Assembly (NCBI RefSeq): GCF_001536285.1
Contig: NZ_FAOZ01000001.1
Location: 1 to 64,000, forward strand
Direction of reading: 5' to 3'
From: Parafrankia irregularis
Lineage (GTDB): Bacteria > Actinomycetota > Actinomycetes > Frankiales > Frankiaceae
Length of the DNA: 64,000 nt
A program made the position numbers and the translations under genes. The notes under the pieces are model-generated. The model was given only the letters and a program-made list of their open reading frames with translations. It ran no database searches and had not been told where the DNA came from. Positions within the stretch are counted from its first letter, which is position 1. Every line of letters begins with the position of its first letter. Positions 42,789 through 51,800 of the stretch are shown one piece after another.

Positions 42789-44693
42789 ATGAGCAAGCTC
42801 CTCCTCGGCCCGCTCCACCGCTACGCCGACGACCGTCACGCGACCGTCTGGGTGGAGACCGACGCGCCCTGCACCGTCGAGGTACGGGCCGAGGAGGGAC
42901 CGCGCGCGGAGGCACCGACCTTCACCATCGCGGGCCACCATTTCGCCCTGGTCACGGTGGGCGACCTGGAACCGGGCCGGCCCTACCCCTACGAGGTCTG
43001 GCTCACCCGGGCCACCCCACCGGACGAGGCCGCCGCCGCGCGCGACGACACACCGCCCGGCCGGGCGGTCCTGGTCTGGCCCGAACCCGGCTCCGCCCAG
43101 CCACCGAGCCTGCTGCGGCCGCTCGGCGGGCAACGGCCGGTGCGGCTCGCCTTCGGCTCATGCCGGGTGACCGCCCCGCAGACGAGGCCCTACACCCTTT
43201 CCCCCGAGGCTGATCCACGCGGGCTCGGCACCGACGCGCTGCACGCGCTCGCGCTACGCCTGGCCACGACGCCACCGCAGGGCTGGCCGGACGTCCTGCT
43301 CCTGCTCGGCGACCAGGTGTACGCCGACCACGTGTCGCCGGACACCGCCGAACGGATCCGGCGCCGCCGCGACGTCGGCGTACCGCCCGGCACGGAGATC
43401 GCCGACTTCACCGAATACGCCTGGCTGTACCAGGAGGCCTGGTCACAGCCGGAGATCCGATGGCTGCTCTCCACGATCCCCACCGCCATGATCGGCGATG
43501 ACCACGACGTTCGCGACGACTGGAACATCTCCGCGTCCTGGCGCGCCGAGATCCGCGCACAGCCGTGGTGGGACGCCCGGATCACCAGCGGGATCATGGC
43601 CTACTGGGTCTACCAGCACCTGGGCAACCTGGACCCGCGGACGCTGGCCACGGATCCGACGTACGCCGCGGTGGCCGCCGTACCCGACGGCGAGAACGTC
43701 GTCCGGGCCTTCGCCCGCCGCGTCGACCGGATGCCGGACCTCGCCGCCCTGGCCGACCTGCCCGCGGGCGACCTCGCCGGTGCGGCCAACGACGCCCCGG
43801 CCGACGGCGCACCGGCCGACGACATCGCCGTCGGCGCGTGCCCACCGGTGCCGCCCCGTTGGAGCTTCCGGTGGGATCTCGGGCGCACCCGGCTGATCGT
43901 CGTCGACTCCCGGCTGGGCCGGGTCGTGGCTCCCGACGGAACCCGCGCGATGGTCAACGACACGGAATGGTCCTGGATCCGCGAGCAGACGTTCCAGCAG
44001 GGCGAGGTCGACCATCTCCTGCTCGGGACGTCGGTGCCGTTCCTGCTGACACCGACCATCCATCATGTCGAGGCGATGAGTGAGCGGCTCGCGTCCACGC
44101 GGTTCGGTGGGCGGCTCGGCGGGCTCTGCCGCTGGTTCGCGCGGACTGTCACGCGCCCGGTGGAACGGGTGCGGCGAACGCTCGACCTGGAGCACTGGGC
44201 GGCGTTCAGCCGGTCCTTCACGCAGATGTCACAGCTGCTCGACGCGGTCGCCGGCGGCGAGCACGGGCCCGCACCGGCCAGCGTCGTCGTCCTGTCCGGG
44301 GATGTGCACCACGCCTATCTCGCCCGGGTCGACTCCGATCGGGCGATGTCGCCGGTGTGGCAGGCGGTGTGCTCGCCGTTGCGCAACCCGCTCGGGCCAG
44401 GGATCCGCCGCATCGACGCGCTGTCACGCCGCGCGGCGTTCGCCACCGTCTCCGGCTGGCTGGCCCGCCTCCTCGGGGTGCGGGGCATGCCGGTGCGGTG
44501 GACCGTCACCCACGGACCGTGGTTCGACAGCCAGCTCGCCACGCTGGAACTCGACGGCCGCACGGCAACCCTGCTCCTCGACAAGACCGAACCGGACGGC
44601 GAGCCGGCCGGGCTCGAGGAGATCCTTCGGGTGACGCTGAGCCAGCCGCTCGAGCCCGGCCAGCCGCTCGGGACGGGTCAGCCGAAACGGTAG
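42789..44693 (+). CDS. PhoD-like metallophosphatase
   Basis: This 634-residue protein has an N-terminal beta domain of about 110 residues, followed by a PhoD-type metallophosphatase core. Metal-site motifs are AFGSCRV, LLLGDQVYAD, IGDDHDVRDDW and LSGDVHHAYLARV. No signal peptide or twin-arginine motif is visible, unlike exported PhoD enzymes, so it is probably cytoplasmic. An Asp/Ala-rich loop (about 335-355) interrupts the core. Its stop codon overlaps the end of the converging phosphofructokinase gene by 16 bases. Confidence 0.9.
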   Translation: MSKLLLGPLHRYADDRHATVWVETDAPCTVEVRAEEGPRAEAPTFTIAGHHFALVTVGDLEPGRPYPYEVWLTRATPPDEAAAARDDTPPGRAVLVWPEPGSAQPPSLLRPLGGQRPVRLAFGSCRVTAPQTRPYTLSPEADPRGLGTDALHALALRLATTPPQGWPDVLLLLGDQVYADHVSPDTAERIRRRRDVGVPPGTEIADFTEYAWLYQEAWSQPEIRWLLSTIPTAMIGDDHDVRDDWNISASWRAEIRAQPWWDARITSGIMAYWVYQHLGNLDPRTLATDPTYAAVAAVPDGENVVRAFARRVDRMPDLAALADLPAGDLAGAANDAPADGAPADDIAVGACPPVPPRWSFRWDLGRTRLIVVDSRLGRVVAPDGTRAMVNDTEWSWIREQTFQQGEVDHLLLGTSVPFLLTPTIHHVEAMSERLASTRFGGRLGGLCRWFARTVTRPVERVRRTLDLEHWAAFSRSFTQMSQLLDAVAGGEHGPAPASVVVLSGDVHHAYLARVDSDRAMSPVWQAVCSPLRNPLGPGIRRIDALSRRAAFATVSGWLARLLGVRGMPVRWTVTHGPWFDSQLATLELDGRTATLLLDKTEPDGEPAGLEEILRVTLSQPLEPGQPLGTGQPKR

Positions 44694-46015
44694 GGCTGGC
44701 CGGTGGCCTCCAGGACGGACATCCACAGATCACCGGCCGGGTCGACCTGGTTGCGGTGGCTGACCGCCAGCTCGATCGGCATGTGGATGAAGCGGCGCCG
44801 CCACCGGCCGACCACCATCTCGGTGCGCCCGGACATGGCCGCATGCACCGCGGCATGCGCCAGCCGAATCGTGTAGACGTTGTCGTACGGATTCGCCGGA
44901 ACACTGCGGATGTGGTAGCTCGGGTCGATGTACTTCAGGTTCAGCTCGGTGCCGTGCTCGGCGAAGTGGTCGGTGATCCGCCGCGAGAGCTCCGGCCCGA
45001 TGTCGAAGAGCTTGCGGTTGCCGGACGCGTCGGACGACTCCGGCAGGCCCTCGACGAGGTCCTGCCCGGCGCCCTCGGCCACGACGACGACGGCGTGCCC
45101 CCGCTTCTCGACCCGGCGACGCAGATAGGTGAGCAGGCCGCGCTCCCCCTCCAGGGTGAACGGCAGCTCCGGGATCAGCACCACGTCGGCGTCGCTCTTG
45201 GCCAGGGTCGCGTAGCAGGCGATGAAGCCGGAATGGCGGCCCATCAGGCGGACGACGCCGACGCCGCCGGGTGCCGAGGTCGCCTCGGCGGACGCGGCCC
45301 GGATCGACTCGGCGGCCTTGGCGAAGGCCGTCTGGAACCCGAAGCTCTGGTCGATGTAGGGGATGTCGTTGTCGATCGTCTTCGGGATGCCGACAACCGC
45401 GATCTTCTCACCGCGCTCGGTGACGACGTCGGCGATCGCCCGGGCACCGCGCAGGGTCCCGTCCCCGCCGATCACGAACAGGATGTTGATGTTCATCCGG
45501 GACAGGCAGTCGACGATCTCTCCTGGGTCCTGCTGGCCGCGGGAGGTGCCGAGGATCGTGCCGCCGTCCTCGTCGATGTGCGCCACCCGCTCCGGGGTGA
45601 GGTCGACGACGCTGTGCCCGTACTTGGCGATGAAGCCCTGGTAGCCATGACGGAAGCCGAAGATCCGGTTCACGCCGTAGTGGTTGGTCAGTTCCAGCAC
45701 CAGGCCGCGGATGACGTTGTTCAGCCCCGGGCAGAGGCCACCGCAGGTGACGATGCCCACCCGGGTCTTCGACGGATCGAAGTAGATCTTGCGGCGCGGC
45801 CCGGCCGGCTCGAAGCCCGGCAGCTCGTCCAGCGGGACCTTCCGGGACGAGATCATCGTGAGGGTGTCGTCGAAGAGGACCTTGTCGCCCTCGTCGATGT
45901 AGTGCTGGGTCGTCGGACGCTCGCCGAGCAGCGGCAGGAGCGGTGAATCGATCCGGCAGGGACCGAGGGTGCGCACCTCCAGCTCGGCACCGTCCACGGT
46001 CAACGCCTCGCTCAC
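44678..46015 (-). CDS. 6-phosphofructokinase (ATP-type, plant-like group)
   Basis: This protein has 445 residues from GTG 46015. The phosphofructokinase motifs are GIVTCGGLCPGLNNVIRG, IGGDGTLRGA, GIPKTIDNDIPYIDQSFGFQTA and VRLMGRHSGFIA. The Gly in GGDGT points to ATP, and the Lys in PKTIDND places it with the longer plant/TP0108-like group rather than the 320-residue bacterial PfkA. It catalyses fructose 6-phosphate to fructose 1,6-bisphosphate. The phosphate donor should be tested because this group mixes ATP and pyrophosphate users. Its 3' end overlaps that of the PhoD-like gene. Confidence 0.93.
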   Translation of the reverse strand: MSEALTVDGAELEVRTLGPCRIDSPLLPLLGERPTTQHYIDEGDKVLFDDTLTMISSRKVPLDELPGFEPAGPRRKIYFDPSKTRVGIVTCGGLCPGLNNVIRGLVLELTNHYGVNRIFGFRHGYQGFIAKYGHSVVDLTPERVAHIDEDGGTILGTSRGQQDPGEIVDCLSRMNINILFVIGGDGTLRGARAIADVVTERGEKIAVVGIPKTIDNDIPYIDQSFGFQTAFAKAAESIRAASAEATSAPGGVGVVRLMGRHSGFIACYATLAKSDADVVLIPELPFTLEGERGLLTYLRRRVEKRGHAVVVVAEGAGQDLVEGLPESSDASGNRKLFDIGPELSRRITDHFAEHGTELNLKYIDPSYHIRSVPANPYDNVYTIRLAHAAVHAAMSGRTEMVVGRWRRRFIHMPIELAVSHRNQVDPAGDLWMSVLEATGQPYRFG

Positions 46016-46436
46016 GGCCCCCCGATTCCGACACCGCCAGGGCGTTCCCATTCCAGCGCCCGACTGGACCGGACCACGATCGCCCCAGCTCCTTCCCGCC
46101 TTATCGCACCGAGCGTACCGGTCCGGGCGTCTGGCCCATGACGGTCGTCGATCAGACAACCCGGTCATCCGGCTGGTGGACACCAGGTGATTACCGGCAC
46201 GAAACACAAACGACGACCAGCGGACACCACCGAGACAGGGCGAGGACCACCACCTGTCCCGTTCACGGTCTTCGTCCGGTTCATGCCTCCCAGTTCGAAC
46301 GTCCGATTCAAACGTCCGGTTCACCGGTCCGGTTCGCGCCGGTTCGCGCCGGGTCGAGCCGGTCGCCGGACTGGTGCCCGCCGTCCCTCTCTCGGGTTCT
46401 TCCCCCGGTCGCCTGGGTGACGCCAGACTCCCGGCG
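46016..46436. other. Intergenic region
   Basis: There is no gene here. A run of related words (GTTCGAACGTCC, ATTCAAACGTCC, GGTTCACCGGTCC, GGTTCGCGCC twice) lies at 46292-46362. It is not a tRNA. It may be decayed short tandem repeat. Confidence 0.3.
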
Positions 46437-47546
46437 CTACCGGTGCGCGAGCCGAGGGAGATTCGGGAGCAACGCCCCAGCGAGGTAGCGCCGGGCCAGC
46501 TCCCCGCTCTCCCGGACGTAGCCAGCGATATCAGGAACCGCGTCGGAATGTGGATGGGTGCCGAGCCAGGCGACCAGCAGCAGCCTGCGCAGCAGAACCA
46601 TCGTCGGCACGATCGCGAGGTCGTGGGCCGTGAGCGGACGGTCGAGCTGGTAGGCGGCCAGCCAGGCCTCGACCAGCTCCGGGAGCGCCGAACTGTGCTC
46701 GACGAAGGACAACGCGGCCGCGAGGTCGTACAGATACCAGCCGAAGCCGCAGTCGTCGAAGTCGATCAGGTGGACTCCCTCGGGCGCGGCGTGGGTGAGG
46801 CCCGGTTCCCACCCATCGGCGGGCCGTGCCACCAGCAGGTTCGCCAGTCGCATGTCCGCGTGGATCAGCCCGGCCCGGTCGGGGCCGCGCCCGTAGGCGG
46901 CGAGCGCGCGCTCCATCTGGGCGACCGCGGGGCGCAGGACCGCGAGCACCGGCTCGGACCGCTCCGCGAGTGCCGCCACCACCCCGGCCTGCCAGCTCCC
47001 CCATCGCCCGCACGGGCCCAGCGTCGTCTGCCAGGACCACGAGAAACGCCTGAAGCCGGCCGGCCGCGGCCAGCTCTGCGCATGGTTGTGCAGCCGGCCG
47101 GCGAGGCCGCCGAGGACACCGAAGAACGGCACCAGCGCCGCCTCGTCCCCGGGCGTCGGCGATTCGCCCTCGACCCAGTCGAACAGCACGGCACAGCGCA
47201 CCCCCGCACCCAGCCCGACGGTCGTCACGACCGACCCGGACCGGTTCGCCACCACTCGGGGTGTCGCCACGACACCATCAGCCCGCAGCGACGCCACCCA
47301 GTCGAGCTCGGCGACGATCTCGTCGATCGCGTGGTAAGCCGGCCGATGCAGACGCAACGCCCACCGGCGCCCCCCGGGCAGGTCATCCACCCGGTAGGTC
47401 ACGTTCTCCGAGATGTTGACCAGCGCCGCCGTCGGGGCGGGACCAAGATCATATTCGGCCAGGACGTCGTCGAGCACCCCGGCGAGCTCGAGGAGCTCAG
47501 CGGTGATCACACCGTTGACGCTGTCACCGGAAGCACCAGCCGTCAC
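46437..47546 (-). CDS. SrkA/RdoA-like kinase (APH family)
   Basis: This protein has 369 residues from GTG 47546, which has AAAGGGG about 9 bases upstream; GTG 47512 is an alternative. The pattern NISENVTYRVDD...RWALRLHRPAYH, the catalytic GLIHADMRLANLL (HxDxxxxN) and metal-binding HLIDFDDCGFGWYLYDLA match stress response kinase A (YihE/RdoA) and related aminoglycoside-phosphotransferase-fold kinases. In E. coli SrkA is a Ser/Thr kinase active in stress survival. It stands alone and is divergent from the SWIM protein gene. Confidence 0.85.
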   Translation of the reverse strand: MTAGASGDSVNGVITAELLELAGVLDDVLAEYDLGPAPTAALVNISENVTYRVDDLPGGRRWALRLHRPAYHAIDEIVAELDWVASLRADGVVATPRVVANRSGSVVTTVGLGAGVRCAVLFDWVEGESPTPGDEAALVPFFGVLGGLAGRLHNHAQSWPRPAGFRRFSWSWQTTLGPCGRWGSWQAGVVAALAERSEPVLAVLRPAVAQMERALAAYGRGPDRAGLIHADMRLANLLVARPADGWEPGLTHAAPEGVHLIDFDDCGFGWYLYDLAAALSFVEHSSALPELVEAWLAAYQLDRPLTAHDLAIVPTMVLLRRLLLVAWLGTHPHSDAVPDIAGYVRESGELARRYLAGALLPNLPRLAHR

Positions 47547-47634
47547 CGTCGCCGGCCCCTTTCGCCCACCTCGCAACCCGGCAGGCTGCCCGCCGACCAA
47601 GCTAACGCCAGCGACAACCCGAGGCCACAGCCCC

Positions 47635-47681
47635 AAGATCCGAGGATTCCGGCTGCTCCAACAACCGGACCCTCAGGTCCT
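47635..47681. repeat. Degenerate copy of the 48-bp palindromic repeat
   Basis: It has AAGA-TCCGA-GGATTCCGG at the left and ACCGGACCC-TCAGG-TCCT at the right, then TGCCCGGCAGCAG and GGCAGCCCGAAG as in the other copies. A further, weaker inverted pair follows at about 47710-47760 (AGTTCAGGATC and CACCCTCAACTCCT). It lies between divergent genes, so here it is not a simple terminator. Confidence 0.5.
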
Positions 47682-48164
47682 GCCCGGCAGCAGCGGTAGC
47701 GGCAGCCCGAAGTTCAGGATCTTGCCACCCGGCCGGGGACGACGAACACCCTCAACTCCTCGAACTACGACCGTGGGTGGGCAGGGCCACGGTCATGCGC
47801 GTTTCGATGCCGGGAAAGGCCGGAGTTCCTTTCCCGGCCAGTTCCTCCCGCACCGGGGCCGACGAAATGCGCGACCGCGGCCCGGTGCCGCCCACCGGGA
47901 AACACGAAAACGCGCCGGCCGCCTAACCACGCACGCCGTGAGCCATCCACGCCAGCTGCGACGCGCACCGTCGCCACGACTCCGAGTCTCTCGCCATCCA
48001 CCCAGGTCATCCGCCTGCCGAGCCAGGAACCCAGGCACGGTCACACCGTCGGCACACCCGCCACGGAACCGGCCGGAAACTGGCCGCCGCGGGCTCACCA
48101 AATGCCTCCCCGACCCACGCCACCTGGGTTATCATTGGATACACGCAGAATCCGGGGAGACAAC
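47682..48164. other. Intergenic region upstream of the SWIM protein gene
   Basis: Apart from the decayed repeat at its left end I see no gene. GGTTATCATTGGATACAC at about 48127-48144 is AT-richer and could be the promoter of the SWIM protein gene. Small open frames on the minus strand have no support. Confidence 0.3.
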
Positions 48165-48590
48165 GTGATCGTTTCCGCCAACACGGTTCCCGAAAGCAGC
48201 GTTCCCGACTCCCGCGTTCACGGCATCGACCTTTCCGCAGCCACCGTTTCCACCACCGGTGTTTCCGAGATCTCGGCCTCCTGTCTGCGCTGTGGTCGCC
48301 GGCTCACCAGCCCGCCCAGCGTCTCGGCCGGGTTCGGCCCCGGCTGCACCCGGCACTTCCGCCGCACCGCACCCACTCTCCCGGGTTTCACCAGCCAGCA
48401 GCTCGAGGACGCGTTGGAGCTTCTCGAGCTCGGCGGCATCGTTCCGTTGCGGGGCCGCCGTGTCTGGCTCACCGTCGGCCATCGAGGAGCCACCTACCGC
48501 ACCGCGCCCACCGGGCAGTGCACCTGCGCCGCAGGGGTCCACGGGAAGCCGTGTCACCACGTGGCGGCCGTCCGTCTCGTCGTCGTCTGA
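48165..48590 (+). CDS. SWIM zinc-finger / CxxCGRxL protein
   Basis: This protein has 141 residues from GTG 48165, which has GGGGAGA 5 bases upstream. A first zinc motif, CLRCGRRLTSPPSVSAGFGPGC, is of the kind found in DUF6011-type proteins. The C-terminus carries a SWIM finger, CTCAAGVHGKPCHH (CxC, then CxH). Both are DNA- or protein-binding zinc modules, and the middle helix QQLEDALELLELGG may mediate interactions. It lies 213 bases upstream of the large helicase-nuclease gene on the same strand, so joint action on DNA is possible but unproven. Confidence 0.78.
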   Translation: MIVSANTVPESSVPDSRVHGIDLSAATVSTTGVSEISASCLRCGRRLTSPPSVSAGFGPGCTRHFRRTAPTLPGFTSQQLEDALELLELGGIVPLRGRRVWLTVGHRGATYRTAPTGQCTCAAGVHGKPCHHVAAVRLVVV

Positions 48591-48803
48591 ACGTCAGGCG
48601 CGGCAGGCGCGCGGGTGCACGGGTGCGGGCGCGGAAGCGGCATATGTGGGCAGGTCGCCGTGCGCACCTGGCACGCGCGGGGCGCTACGGCGCGCAGCCG
48701 GGTTCTGTCGGGCCGGCGCCGTATCGTCGCGGTGTCCCGCCGGTCCGTTTCCACGGACGGACGGCGGCTCCGCGCCACCTGACCCACTTGCCGGAGGATC
48801 CCG

Positions 48804-51800
48804 ATGCCCGCCCTCGACCAGGTCAAAAGCCGGTCACTGCGTCTGCTGGACTATCTGGCGGCGCTCGCCACGGATCTGCGTGGCGCCCCACGGCGGCGGC
48901 TGGCCGAGTACGACCCGTTCCCGGTGCTGCCGGGCGACATACCAGGGGCGGTGCCCGGCGACCTACCAGGCCGCCGCGCCGTCCGGCTGGGCCCTGGGCC
49001 GTCGCGGGAAAGCTGGTTGGAGGTCCGGAAGGTAGCGCTTCCGGACCCGCCGCAGATTCCCCGCCCGCTGGGCGCCCACCTCGGCGACGTCGCGGTGCGG
49101 CCCGACGCACCACCCAGACTGCCTGCCGGCCTGCGGGAGCGGGCGGGCGCAGGCGAGGAGGACGCGGAGACGGTCATCCAGGCTTACGAGCGCTGGAAGC
49201 GTGATTCGTGGCAGCCCTGGGCCGCCGCGTGTGCCGCGCGTGATCTCTACGAGCGGCTGTTCGATCTTCGGCTGCGGCACAGTCATGACACGGCCGGGTC
49301 ACAGCTCGTCTGGGGGCACTCGCTGCTGAGCTGGCGGGTTCCGGCCGCCGGCGGTGAGCAGGCCGTGGTCCAGCACCCGCTGCTGATCACACCGGTTCGG
49401 GTGGACGTCGGCCAGCACGACGGGGTCATCAGAGTCCTGCCCGACGGGCCGACGTCGCTGGAGACGGACCCGGTGCGCGGCCTGGAGGCTCCTGGGCTGC
49501 ACGAGCTCCCCCGTCTGCGCGACCAGGTGCGCACCAGCCCGCCGGATGTGTGGGAGCCCGCGGATCTGCGCCGTCTGCACCGCCAGGTTGCCGCCCCGCT
49601 GGGGCTGGACGCGGCGATCCTGCCCGGTCCCGATCTGCCGCAGCCCGGTACGAACCCCTGCGTCGTCGACACCTGGGCGTTGTTCCTGCGACCGCGGCCG
49701 GCGGCCGGCGCGCGTTTCTACGCCGAGCTGCGGGAGGCGATGGCCGAGCGGGAGTTCCTGCCCGAGGCGGTGGCCGCGGTCGTCGCCACCGAGTCCCTGG
49801 TGGCGCAGGCGCTCGGTGAGGCGCTCGGCGGATCGTTCGACGGCTCGTCCAGCTCGTTCGGCTCGTTCGGCGAGCTTGATGGTGCCGACGGCGCCGGCCC
49901 GGCTGACCAGGATGACCGCGACGGCAACTACGACGACGGCTGGGCCGCGACCGGAAGGCGCCTGCTCATGCCGCTGCCGACCAACGACGAGCAGGAGCGG
50001 GTGGCCGTCCAGCTCGCCACCGCGCGGGGCGTCACGGTGCAGGGCCCACCGGGAACCGGCAAGAGCCACACCATCGCGAACCTCGTCTGCCACCTCGTCG
50101 CCCACGGGCTGCGCGTGCTGGTGACCGCGCAGGACGAGCAGGCCCTCACCGTGCTCCAGGAGAAGATCCCCGCCGACCTGCGCCACCTGTCCGTCGCCGT
50201 CCTCGGCGCCAGCCAGGCCCACATCGAGCAGCTGCGCGCGTCCGTCGTCGAGATCCAGGCCGCGGTCGGCGACATCGACCTGCATCGCGAGGCCCGGCTG
50301 GTCGACCGGCTCGCGATCGATCTGGACGCGGCGCGCTCCCGTACCAGGGCGCTGGAGCTGGAGCTGGTGGAGCTGCTGCGCGGTGAGGAGCGCGAGTTCG
50401 ACCTGCCGGGCGGCCGGCTCCGGGCCGCCGGGGTGTCCGAATGGCTGGCGAGCACCGCGGCTGAGCTGGGCCTCATCCCGGATCGGATCGACCCCGTCAC
50501 CGCACCGCCGCTGCCCCTCGACGAGATCGAGGAGCTCTTCGCCCTGGCCCGGCGGATCCCGCCGGCTCAGGCGGAGGCCGCCGGCCTCGACCTGCCCGAC
50601 CCGGTGGCGCTGCCCGGCGCCGCGCCGCTGTCGGCCCTGTTCGAGCGGCTCGACGAGCTCGACGAGGAGGTGTCCGAAGGGGAGCGCCTGGGCCTCGCGC
50701 CCGACGCGGTCGACCGGCTCGGCGCGGCGGGGCTCGCCGAGCTGCGCACCGAGCTCCTCGCCGGCGCGGAGGTCCTGCGCCCGCTGGAGGAGCCGTGGCT
50801 GGACCGCCTGCGGGAGCAGTGTGCGTACTCGCCGCGGCTGGCCGAGTTCTGGCAGGCCCAGGCGGGTGAGCTGGCCGCGGCGGTGGCTGAGCTGCACGAC
50901 CTGCGCGGGCAGCTGTTCGGGCACCGGGTGGGTGTTCCCGACACCGATCCCCGCACCCAGCTTGAACAGCTCGACGAGCTGCGCGGCCGGTTCGCGGCCG
51001 GGAAGAGCCTGCCCCGCTTCGGCGGGCGGGACCTGCGGGACTACGCCGAGGCACTGCTCGTCGACGGCTACCCGCCCCGTACCGCCGACGACCTGGACAT
51101 CGTGCGCGCCGCGATCATCGGCCGGATTCGGGTCGGCACCGCGCTGGGCCGCTACGCCGATGTCGCCGAACAGCTCGGCGCGCCAGGCATCCCAGGACCC
51201 ACGGGCCCCACGGGTCCCGCCGGCCCCAACGATGACCGCGGCGGATCCGCCGCGTCGGTGTTCGCGCCCGTTCCCGCGCTGGACGCGGTGAGCGGGCAGC
51301 TGGCGGCCGCGGTGGGCTGGGAGGCCGGCCAGGGCCGTGAGCTGGCGCACCGGCTGGTGGCGGTGTTCCGCGAGGCACCCACCCGGCCGACCGCGGCCGA
51401 TCTGGTGCATCACGCCGGCCTGCTCGACCTCGCCGAGAAGCGGATCGCGCAGCAGGCTGCGCGGGCGGAGCTCGCCGGTCTCACCGAACACCTGCGCGTC
51501 GGCGCGTCGACGCCGGCGGCCAGCCCACTGTGGGCCGAGCTGGGTGACGCGCTCGATCACCGCGACACGCTCCGCTGGGCACAGGCGCTCGGCTCCGCGA
51601 CCCGGCTGCGTTCGGCGCGGCCCGAGGTCGAGCGCCGCGCCGAGCTCGCCGGGCGGCTCGCCGCCGTGGCACCCCGCTGGGCGGCCCGGGTGCTTGCCGA
51701 ACACGGCGACCGGGCCACCTGCGGCGATCCAGGGCTGCTCGCCGAGCTGTGGCGGTGGCGGCAGGCCGAGACCTGGCTCGCCGACCTGCACGCCGGCGCC

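Noticed and set aside
46292-46362. GTTCGAAC-like words suggesting a tRNA T-loop
   Set aside because: No acceptor stem, anticodon arm or 70-90 base cloverleaf can be drawn; the words are short degenerate repeats.
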